Source: Chloroflexota bacterium | GTDB taxonomy: Bacteria; Chloroflexota; Anaerolineae; Aggregatilineales; UBA2796 | Reading direction: 5' to 3' | DNA: 34,608 nucleotides | NCBI GenBank assembly: GCA_003695215.1 | Contig: RFIM01000097.1 | Location: 1 to 34,608, forward strand | Shown here: piece by piece, positions 8,579-16,432 of the stretch | Position numbering within the stretch: the first letter of the stretch is position 1 | How the letters are laid out: each line of letters begins with the position of its first letter | The notes under the pieces: model-generated | The model's database searches: none | The model's input: the letters and a program-made list of their open reading frames with translations, nothing else | Told to the model about the DNA's origin: nothing | Position numbers and translations under genes: made by a program

Positions 8579-9862
8579 TCAGCTACCGCTAGGTTGTGTG
8601 GCAATTGGCGGCGCCGCTGGCAGGTTGCCACCGCATTGGCGCAAGCCATCTTGGAATTGGCTAGCGAGCGCGCCGTTGGCGTCAAGGCGTGCGCCTTCGC
8701 GCAGAAGCGGCAAGGCCTCGCTACAGCGATTCAGCAAACTGAGCGAGAGACCTGCTACTAGGTAGGCGGCAGGGTCTTGAGAGCCGTAATCGATCGCCTG
8801 CAACGCAACCTCAGCAGCGCGCTGATAGTTCTGTGCACGGTAGAGGACTGTGCCGAGCCAGCGCAAGCACTTGATCTGCTTAGGATCGATATCGCGGCAG
8901 CGCTCCAGGTAGGTGCGCGCCTGATTGGGATCGCCGCGATTCAGATAGATGCGCCCGAGCAGGTAAGGGTTGATCGGATCGTCTTTATCGCGGTTGAAGG
9001 CTTCTTGCAGGATGCTGATGGCCTTGTCCGAATCGGCGCGATTCAGGTAATAGCCGGCGATCCACTGAGCGATGTAGCCGCGTGGCGCGCTCGGATCGCT
9101 TTGGGCAACGCGCCAGGCTTCTTCGTAAGCGCGAATTGCCTCAGCGCCGCTAGAGCGGCTGAGCACGTTGCCTTGTACTACATAGGCGTAGGCCAGGGCC
9201 GTTACATCGATTGGATTGTTCGTCTTCGCTAACTCGATAGCTTCTTCAGCGTAGCGCGCCGCTTCCTCAGGGCGATCTAAATCGTCGTAAGTATCAGCGA
9301 GGACGGCGAGCAGCATTGGATTGCGGGGTTCCAGATCGCGTGCCCGCAGAAGGTATGGCAGTGCCAGCTGCGGCTTGCCGCTGTTGTTGTAGGCCAAGCC
9401 GCTCATGATCCAGCCTTCAGCGGATTCAGGATCGGCGTTCAACGCCGCGGTTGCAGCGCGCAGCACTTCGGCGTGGCGCGCCTTGTCATCAGGATCGCCG
9501 CGCAGGGCGATGATCCGCGTGAGTGTGGCGAAAAGTTGCACGTCGTTCGGCGCCAAATCGCCCAGGCTCCATAGCGCCGCAATGGCGTTGTTGACGTTGC
9601 CGGCTTGCATGTAGCTGATGTAGCGCACGCGCAAATCAGCGGCAGGCACTGTCGGTGTAGGCGTCGGCGGATTCAGCTGAATGCGGATATTGCGGCTGGC
9701 CCAATCGCCAAGGCGCTGGCTGACTGCCTCGCGCGCATTCCAGATCAGCAGCAGCGGAATCAGCACAATTGGAAACAGGATGTATAGCCATAGCCAGCGC
9801 AAATTGAGCAAGTAGCGCCGCTTGCCTTTGGCTGTGTAGCGCTTCGGCGTACGCAGATACAT
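8579..9862 (-). CDS. Membrane-anchored TPR protein (third of tandem set)
   Basis: Basic N-terminus, TM, PPTPTPTVP linker, several TPR-like repeats. Confidence 0.82.
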   Translation of the reverse strand: MYLRTPKRYTAKGKRRYLLNLRWLWLYILFPIVLIPLLLIWNAREAVSQRLGDWASRNIRIQLNPPTPTPTVPAADLRVRYISYMQAGNVNNAIAALWSLGDLAPNDVQLFATLTRIIALRGDPDDKARHAEVLRAATAALNADPESAEGWIMSGLAYNNSGKPQLALPYLLRARDLEPRNPMLLAVLADTYDDLDRPEEAARYAEEAIELAKTNNPIDVTALAYAYVVQGNVLSRSSGAEAIRAYEEAWRVAQSDPSAPRGYIAQWIAGYYLNRADSDKAISILQEAFNRDKDDPINPYLLGRIYLNRGDPNQARTYLERCRDIDPKQIKCLRWLGTVLYRAQNYQRAAEVALQAIDYGSQDPAAYLVAGLSLSLLNRCSEALPLLREGARLDANGALASQFQDGLRQCGGNLPAAPPIATQPSGS

Positions 9863-9868
9863 AGCGCT

Positions 9869-11116
9869 TCAACTTCCTGTGCGCTGATTGCAGATCGCCA
9901 CGCCTTTGTTGACCAGCTCAACGGCGCGCTGGCTGGTCGTCCATGCCAGCACATCATTGAAGATCGGCATGGCGCGTGCGCAATCGCCAAGCGAGAGATA
10001 AGCCAAGCCGCCATAAGACCAACACTCGGTTTGGCGCACAGGCGCAGGCACTTGCGCATCCAGGCTGCGGCAAGTATCAAAGGCTTCGACTGCTTGTTCG
10101 TACTCCATCAGGCGGTAGTGCACCTCGCCGAGCCAGCGCCACGCAGTCGTGTAGCTTGGATCGATATCCACAGCAGTGCGGCAGTTATCGCGGGCTAGGT
10201 TGCGCTCGCCAATGGCGAAATAGGCGCGGCACAAGCTGGTGTAGGCCTTGACGCTGCGTCGATTCATGCCCAGCACGGTATCGTAAGCGTTAATCGCCAA
10301 CAAATTGAGCGCTTGATCGCCGCGCTGCAAGCCTGTGGCGAGCGCCTGCGCCGCAAGGTTGAAGTAGGGGAACTCCAGACGCGGGTTGTAGGCAGCGGCG
10401 CGCTTGAAGTGATCGATCGCCTGATCGGCGCGGCGCGAAGCGGCTAGCAAGAAGGCGTAGGCTGTGTTGCCTTCCAAGTGGTTCGGATCGAGCTGCAAGG
10501 CGCGCTGGGCAGCCTCAAAGGCGACGTCATAGCGCGCTAGATCGTAGTAAGCGAGCGCCAGGTAGGCATGCGCATTCGCATCTTCGGGCAGCAAGGTGAT
10601 GGCGCGGTTGCACGCCTGAGCGGCCTCTTCGCTGCGGGCAAGGCGCACGAGCGCATAGCATTGAATGGCAAAGGCGCGTCCATGGCGCGGATTGGCTTCG
10701 ACCAGCTGGTTAGCATAAGCCAGCGCTGATTCGCGGTCGGGCCAATTGCGCTCATCATCAAAGCTACGGTAGATGTGCATTCGCGCCAACTCGTAGACGA
10801 TATCGACGTTAGTTGGCGCTAGGCGCGCGGCGTGCGTATAGTGTTCGATGGCGGCATTCAGGTTGCCGCGCCAAAAGGCCAGATCGCCCTGCCGTGCTGC
10901 CTCAAGGGCAGTAGGCGTTGGCGTTTGCACAATGCCGAAAGCTGCCAGGACCACAGGTTGAATAGCACTCAGCTGCCAGAAGACAATGCCCGTGCCGATC
11001 AGCGCCACAATCACTAGGGCCAGTAAGAGCGCTGTGCGGCGCCGACGCCGCTCGCGGAAGAGCAGGCCTTTGCCGAGCGCAGATTGATGGCGGCGGATGT
11101 AATAGTCGCGCGGCAT
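9869..11116 (-). CDS. Membrane-anchored TPR protein (second of tandem set)
   Basis: RERRRRR + TM + QTPTPTAL linker + TPRs; clearly paralogous to 11130-12455 (RLAPTNVDIVYELAR, AYTSLCRAYFAIGE, WRWLGEVHY). Confidence 0.85.
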   Translation of the reverse strand: MPRDYYIRRHQSALGKGLLFRERRRRRTALLLALVIVALIGTGIVFWQLSAIQPVVLAAFGIVQTPTPTALEAARQGDLAFWRGNLNAAIEHYTHAARLAPTNVDIVYELARMHIYRSFDDERNWPDRESALAYANQLVEANPRHGRAFAIQCYALVRLARSEEAAQACNRAITLLPEDANAHAYLALAYYDLARYDVAFEAAQRALQLDPNHLEGNTAYAFLLAASRRADQAIDHFKRAAAYNPRLEFPYFNLAAQALATGLQRGDQALNLLAINAYDTVLGMNRRSVKAYTSLCRAYFAIGERNLARDNCRTAVDIDPSYTTAWRWLGEVHYRLMEYEQAVEAFDTCRSLDAQVPAPVRQTECWSYGGLAYLSLGDCARAMPIFNDVLAWTTSQRAVELVNKGVAICNQRTGS

Positions 11117-11129
11117 GGCTCAGCGGCTC

Positions 11130-12455
11130 CTAGACAATTGGCGTCGGGCGCGGCGTCGGCGTTGGGATTGGCGTCGGCGTACGATACAGGCCTTGATAGG
11201 CAGTGGCGCATTTCTCGATAGTGCGGCGCGTCTCACGGATAGCGATCTCGTCCGTCGTCCAGGTCAGCACGTCATCGAGAATAGGTATGGCAGTGTTGCA
11301 ATCGCCGAGGATGAAATAGCCAACGCCGCGCAGCCACCAGCAGGTCGGATCGCGCAGCGCCTTTGGGATGCCTTGTCGCTCTTCGAGCTGAGCGCAAGTG
11401 CGCAGCGCCTCGACGGCATCTTCGTAGTTGCGGCTCTTGTGATACACCTCGCCCAGCCAGCGCCACGCCTGGCTGGACTCAGGATCGATGCGCGTCGCTT
11501 CTTGGCAGTATTCGCGGGCGAGTTTCGGCTCACCTTTGGCCAGATAAGTTTGGCAGATGCGCGTATAGGCCTTTACGCTGCTCGGATTGTGCTGCAAGAT
11601 GGTGTTATAGGCGCTCAAGGCGATGCGGTAGAGCGTCTCAGCGCGGTCAGGGTTGCGCTCGACGTTAGCCAACGAGTAGGCATAGAAGGCCATCTGGAAA
11701 TAAGGAAATTCCAGCTTTGGATTGATGGACGCCGCTAACTTGTAGTGATCGAGGGCGCGCTCGACGCGCCCTTGAAAGGCAAGCGCGAGCGCATAGGCCA
11801 TGTTGCCATCAATGCTCTTTGGGTTCAAGCGCACAGCCGTCGCCGCTTCATCGAGCGCTGCTGCTGTGCGGCCTAGATCGTACTGAGCCAAAGCCAAGTA
11901 AGCGTGCGACTCGGAGTCGTTCGGGTTCAGGTCAATGGCACGGATACAAGATTGGACAGCAGCGCTGCTTTGACGGGCGCGGATCAGCGCGAAGCAGTGA
12001 ATGGTGTAGGCCCGTGGATTGTTGGGCGCGCTCTCAATCAGGCGATTCGTCCATTGCAGCGCCTCGTCAATATCGCCGATGAAGCGCGCGTCGTTATAGC
12101 TACGGTAGAGCAATGTCCGCGCCAGTTCATAGATGATGTCTACATTGGTCGGCGCCAGGCGCGCTGCATTGCGGTAAGCCGCTATAGCGCTGTCCAGGTC
12201 GCCCTGCCAGAAAGCGGCATCGCCTTGCTGGGCCCAAGCGCCCGCGGTGATGGTAGGCGTCGGCTGGATGCCCACAAGGGCTAGCACACGCGGCTGCAAC
12301 GCGTCCATTTGCCAAAAAGCCAGCAGCGCTAGCAGGAAAGTCGGTAGCCAGAGCGTATAGAACCAGAGCGGCAGCGCGGCGCGCCTTCTTTGGCGGAAGG
12401 ATAAGCCGCCGCGCCGTCCGCTGCGGTTCCGTTGAATGCGCGGGTAGTGATTCAT
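11130..12455 (-). CDS. Membrane-anchored TPR protein (first of tandem set)
   Basis: FRQRRRAALPLWFYTLWLPTFLLALLAFW TM, QPTPTIT linker, TPRs, C-terminal PTPIPTPTPRPTPIV. Confidence 0.85.
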   Translation of the reverse strand: MNHYPRIQRNRSGRRGGLSFRQRRRAALPLWFYTLWLPTFLLALLAFWQMDALQPRVLALVGIQPTPTITAGAWAQQGDAAFWQGDLDSAIAAYRNAARLAPTNVDIIYELARTLLYRSYNDARFIGDIDEALQWTNRLIESAPNNPRAYTIHCFALIRARQSSAAVQSCIRAIDLNPNDSESHAYLALAQYDLGRTAAALDEAATAVRLNPKSIDGNMAYALALAFQGRVERALDHYKLAASINPKLEFPYFQMAFYAYSLANVERNPDRAETLYRIALSAYNTILQHNPSSVKAYTRICQTYLAKGEPKLAREYCQEATRIDPESSQAWRWLGEVYHKSRNYEDAVEALRTCAQLEERQGIPKALRDPTCWWLRGVGYFILGDCNTAIPILDDVLTWTTDEIAIRETRRTIEKCATAYQGLYRTPTPIPTPTPRPTPIV

Positions 12456-12517
12456 GCGCTAATAGGACATCCTCAAGCACGAGTTGGCAGGCAGGCCTAC
12501 AGCTTGCCCAAGGGCTA

Positions 12518-12546
12518 AGCATACAAAGGCGGCTTCAGCTTGTCAA
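12518..12546 (-). promoter_or_regulatory. Predicted promoter of the TPR operon: TTGACA - N17 - TATGCT
   Basis: Minus strand TTGACA (12546-12541), AGCTGAAGCCGCCTTTG, TATGCT (12523-12518). Confidence 0.6.
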
Positions 12547-12612
12547 TCAGCGTTTGATAAGGAACTGCTGGGATGCAGGCGGATGGCTTACAGCGCGTGG
12601 ATTGTGGTATAA

Positions 12613-12999
12613 TTAAGAAGACGGATCGAGCAGCAAACGCACGCCGAGAATTCTGACGGGCTTTTGTTGGACGAACAACCGAAGCAGCTTGCGGTTAGGG
12701 AATGGCGCTGTTTTGCCTGCCACAATCAGCGCCGAGAGAATTGGGTCGAGCTCCTCAAGGCGCTGATGCACGCTGAGCATGAAGCGGCCATATGGTCTGT
12801 TCTCCGATAATTGACGCGGCACGCTGCGCCCGCTGGAAGCGATTGAGCGCGGCACTTCGCTCGCCCACATAGCGACGATTGGCGCGTTGAGCAACTCGGC
12901 CAAGCTAGGGCGATGTGGATACATCTCCGTTCCCCACTCACGCTCGTGGAGCTGCACCAATTCCATGAAGCCCTTGTCAATATCGATCGGCATGCTCAA
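12613..12999 (-). CDS. Hypothetical protein, 128 aa
   Basis: Plausible codon usage; TATAAT on the minus strand at 13047-13042 gives a possible promoter about 40 bp upstream. No family recognised. Confidence 0.6.
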   Translation of the reverse strand: MSMPIDIDKGFMELVQLHEREWGTEMYPHRPSLAELLNAPIVAMWASEVPRSIASSGRSVPRQLSENRPYGRFMLSVHQRLEELDPILSALIVAGKTAPFPNRKLLRLFVQQKPVRILGVRLLLDPSS

Positions 13000-13070
13000 T
13001 CTCGCTCTTCAGAGGCAAGCCACAAGCGCTGCACCCGTTGGATTATACTATAACATACGCGCCGCGCCGA

Positions 13071-13115
13071 AAGCCTGCCTTGAGCGGCCCGCAGGCTTGT
13101 GCACTTTTGGTTTTT
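13071..13115 (+). terminator. Hairpin AAGCCTGC-N12-GCAGGCTT followed by GTGCACTTTTGGTTTTT, terminator-like on + strand
   Basis: 8-bp perfect stem (13071-13078 / 13091-13098) and a downstream T-rich tract. Confidence 0.4.
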
Positions 13116-13225
13116 ATGCAAAAAATAGTCTCAGCAGGGCATAAGCTGTGACGCTAGCTGCTTAGAGACTGCTTGATCTGGGCTAACTTGCCTGATAAAT
13201 TAGAGCCCTTGCACGAAGTTGATCA

Positions 13226-13254
13226 TTGCGCACACTCGTTCAAATTGGTACAAT
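13226..13254 (+). promoter_or_regulatory. Predicted promoter of the NYN gene: TTGCGC - N17 - TACAAT with extended TG
   Basis: TTGCGC 13226-13231, TACAAT 13249-13254 preceded by TGG. Confidence 0.5.
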
Positions 13255-13402
13255 TGAAATCGGTTACAAGCGTTTATTGCGTTTAAGAATCTTGCGCAAT
13301 TCGCTTTGCGAACATGAGCTTAGCATTAAGTGCGAGCTTGCGTCCAATTTTCAATTTATATTCCATTAACTTTGCTTGCGTGCGAAACTTGGGAGATTAT
13401 GA

Positions 13403-15532
13403 ATGTCCGCTTACCTAATCGTAGATATAGAAGACTTGCTGGTCGGTTTGCAGCAGCGCGCCTTTGCGATTGATCTCTATGATCTCGCCTCGCGCCTGCG
13501 CAGCACAGCCGCGCTAGCCGCTGGCGTGAGCCTGGAGCGCCTGCAGGCTGTGGCTGTAGCCAATTGGGAAAGCGTCCGAGCGCTGAACAGCTCAGCGCAG
13601 CCAATCCTGGAAGGTGTAGGCTTCCAGACCTTCGACGTGCCCGAGCGCGCTCAGTTTGCCGATGCCTTGATGGCACGTTACTTCGGCGATGATGCCGAGC
13701 CGCTGAATGAGCTGATTCTGGTGGCGACTAGCCAGGAAGTGCTCTCGCTGATCGCGCGCGTGCCGAAGCGCCGCAACGCGCGTGTGCGCGTCTGGGCGGA
13801 TAGCGCGCCTAGCACTTCAGACGAGATCATCTATCAGCCGCTTGAGACTGTGCTGGGTATTCAGACGAAGACAGTGGCGCTGTACATCGATTTCGAGAAC
13901 ATCGCCATCAGCCTGAATCAGCAAGGGTATGCCGTCAACTTGGATCGCTTGATCGAAGGGTTCAGCGCACACGCCAAGGCGCATGGGCAAATCGTCAAGA
14001 TGGCAGCCTACGCGCCGTGGGGAAAGCGCGGCAGCCTGCCGCCTTTGATCGACTCGAGCGGGCGCGAAGTCTCTGATGAGGCCAGCAGCCGCCTCGCTTT
14101 GGCCAACATCGATCCTGTTTTCAATCTGCCTGGCAAGAATAGCGCCGATATGCGCATTGCCAAAGACGTGCTTGCCGATAGCGCACAGCCGAACTCGGCT
14201 GATATTTTCATCATTGCCAGCGGTGACCGCGACTTCAACGATGTTTTCTCGGCGCTGCGGGCGCGCAACAAGCAGGTAATTGTCTGGGGCGTGCGCGGCA
14301 GCACCAGCCGCCTGCTAGAGACGAATCCGTCATTGCAGGTTGAATACCTGGACGATTTTCTTGGTTTGACGCGCTATGATGCGCTGAGCGCTCAGCCACA
14401 CATAGCTATGGCGCTCAGCAGTACTGCCACAGCCTTCACACCTTCGCAATGGTCGAGCCTGATCCTGCAATACGATCGCCTGATGGCGAGCCTGGGCGCC
14501 CATGAGGTGACGCTAGAGGCGCTGCAAGAGCATCTACAAGAGATGAACGCTGTGGTCTCAGCAGAGCGCGGGCGCGATTTGATCATGCAGGCTGTGGCGA
14601 TGGGCATCTTCCGCCTGCGCCATGGCGACGGCCTGGACTTTGTGCAGCCTGCCGACGAGCATCCGATCGTGGCGCGCACGCGCCTCGTCCGCGACCGCAT
14701 CCTGTTGCGCGTGGCGAATACGCTGGAAGTGCGCAGCTGGGAATACGTGAACTATGGCTTTTTGCTCAAGGGCATTGCCATGGATCGTGAATTGGACAAG
14801 CCCGGCTTGAACGTAGACGACGCTTGGCGCTCTGAGTGGATAGATTGTCTCGTCCGCGAAGGGCTGCTCATCCGCGAGATGATACCGCACCGCCACAATC
14901 CTGAGGATTTAGTACCCGTGATCAAGCTGGCGCCAGATTTGCCGCCAATGGCGCGCCCAAGGCCACCTGCTATCAATGGCAAGCCTTCGTACGACGATCT
15001 GGATACTTCCTCAACGCAAGTGGTCAAGCGCGACCTTGAGACAGAAGATATGATGAAGCGGATCGTCGTGAGCGTCGATCAGTTCACCAGCTACCGTGGC
15101 TTCACCTGGTGCCCGTTGGGCAGCTTGCATCGGCGCTTGCGGCCATACGATTCAGGTGTGACTTTTCAGCGCGCTGTGGAATGGCTGCAAGAGCTAGGCG
15201 CCGTCAAGATTGACGAATACGAGAATCCTGAGAGTCCTTACAAGACGAAAGGCATCTCGGTGATCTCGACATCCAATGTTGCGCAGGAGATTCTGCGCGA
15301 GCGCAATGCTTTTATCCGCGGCTTACTGCGCCTCTACGAGCAGCATCTGCCAATCAACATGTCCAACATCGCTCGCGAGACAGGCCTGAGCGAAAGTGAG
15401 CTATCGCTCTGGGTATCGATCATGGAGTCAGAGAACGTGCTGAATCCAGTGCAAGGCAAGCCAGGCTTGTACAGCTTGTTCCGCGGGCACCATACGGTCA
15501 ATCTGGTGGCACAGATGGGCGATCAGGCTTGA
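13403..15532 (+). CDS. NYN-domain (PIN-like) ribonuclease-family protein with duplicated N-terminal domain and winged-helix-like C-terminus
   Basis: TVALYIDFENIAISL, KNSADMRIAKDVL, ADIFIIASGDRDFNDVFSALRARNKQVIVWG; a degenerate copy precedes it (YLIVDIEDLLVGL ... ELILVATSQEVLSLIARVPKRRNARVRVWA). Confidence 0.85.
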   Translation: MSAYLIVDIEDLLVGLQQRAFAIDLYDLASRLRSTAALAAGVSLERLQAVAVANWESVRALNSSAQPILEGVGFQTFDVPERAQFADALMARYFGDDAEPLNELILVATSQEVLSLIARVPKRRNARVRVWADSAPSTSDEIIYQPLETVLGIQTKTVALYIDFENIAISLNQQGYAVNLDRLIEGFSAHAKAHGQIVKMAAYAPWGKRGSLPPLIDSSGREVSDEASSRLALANIDPVFNLPGKNSADMRIAKDVLADSAQPNSADIFIIASGDRDFNDVFSALRARNKQVIVWGVRGSTSRLLETNPSLQVEYLDDFLGLTRYDALSAQPHIAMALSSTATAFTPSQWSSLILQYDRLMASLGAHEVTLEALQEHLQEMNAVVSAERGRDLIMQAVAMGIFRLRHGDGLDFVQPADEHPIVARTRLVRDRILLRVANTLEVRSWEYVNYGFLLKGIAMDRELDKPGLNVDDAWRSEWIDCLVREGLLIREMIPHRHNPEDLVPVIKLAPDLPPMARPRPPAINGKPSYDDLDTSSTQVVKRDLETEDMMKRIVVSVDQFTSYRGFTWCPLGSLHRRLRPYDSGVTFQRAVEWLQELGAVKIDEYENPESPYKTKGISVISTSNVAQEILRERNAFIRGLLRLYEQHLPINMSNIARETGLSESELSLWVSIMESENVLNPVQGKPGLYSLFRGHHTVNLVAQMGDQA

Positions 15533-16338
15533 GCGTAGGGCTGCGATGGCACGTTCAGCGCGTGAATCAGCCGCAGGCCGTCTAGGGTGAGCATTGGCGC
15601 GATAATTTCAATCACGTCCGTGTGCTGCTGGAACAGGCGCGCTAGGCCACCTGTGGCGATCACTTTAGCTTGGTCGCCATCGGGCATGGCGGCTCTCAGG
15701 CGCGCTACCAGGCCTTCGACCATGCAGATATAGCCCAAGAACAGGCCGCTTTGAATGGCGTGGGTTGTATTGCGCCCAATGGGCGAAGGCGGCGGCGCTA
15801 GCTCGACTTTGTAGAGCTGTGCGGCACGCCTGACCAGCGCATCGTGGGCGATGCCGATGCCTGGGGCGATGCTGCCGCCAATGTAATTGCCCTGCCGTGA
15901 GATCACATCGAATGTGGTAGCCGTGCCGAAGTCGATCACAATGGCTGGCCCGCCATAGAGCTGATGGACAGCCGCCGCGTTCACGATCCGATCGGCGCCG
16001 ACCTGCTCGGGATTGTCCACTTCGATTTGAATGCCCAGCTTGGTGCGCGCATTGACGATCAGCGGCTCAAGGCCGATGCTCTTGCGAGTTAGCTCGGCGA
16101 AGGCGTGCGTCAGCGGCGGCACCACGCTCGCCATGACCACAGCGCCGATCACGGCGTAGCTCATGCCCGCATCGCGCAGGAAACTGCGCACTAAGGCGGC
16201 GTACTCGTCGGGCATTTTGTCGTGAACTGTGCGTGCACGCCAGTCGTGCCGCCAGGCGCCACTGTACCACAAGCCGAGCGTGATGTTGGTATTGCCGATA
16301 TCTATCGCCAGCAGCGCTGAGCGCTCAGGAATGAACAT
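15523..16338 (-). CDS. coaX: Type III pantothenate kinase
   Basis: LLAIDIGNTNITLGLW, DNPEQVGADRIVNAAA, AIVIDFGTATTFDVI, GGSIAPGI, VIATGGLA. Confidence 0.95.
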   Translation of the reverse strand: MFIPERSALLAIDIGNTNITLGLWYSGAWRHDWRARTVHDKMPDEYAALVRSFLRDAGMSYAVIGAVVMASVVPPLTHAFAELTRKSIGLEPLIVNARTKLGIQIEVDNPEQVGADRIVNAAAVHQLYGGPAIVIDFGTATTFDVISRQGNYIGGSIAPGIGIAHDALVRRAAQLYKVELAPPPSPIGRNTTHAIQSGLFLGYICMVEGLVARLRAAMPDGDQAKVIATGGLARLFQQHTDVIEIIAPMLTLDGLRLIHALNVPSQPYAQA

Positions 16339-16432
16339 TTTTGCCTACGCTATTCACTAAAATCTTGTTCCGCTCAGGCATGTAACATAACATTGAATGG
16401 ACGTATCTGACAAGCGGCGAGCTGGTTATACC

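Noticed and set aside
8366-9232. + strand ORFs over the SBP/TPR genes
   Set aside because: Antisense to well-supported coding regions; lack recognisable motifs.
12620-12810. + strand open frame reading ...LLLDEQPKQLAVREWRCFACHNQRRENWVELLKALMHAEHEAAIWSVLR
   Set aside because: No ATG start or RBS; the opposite-strand ORF has better coding character. Only the transcript idea is kept.
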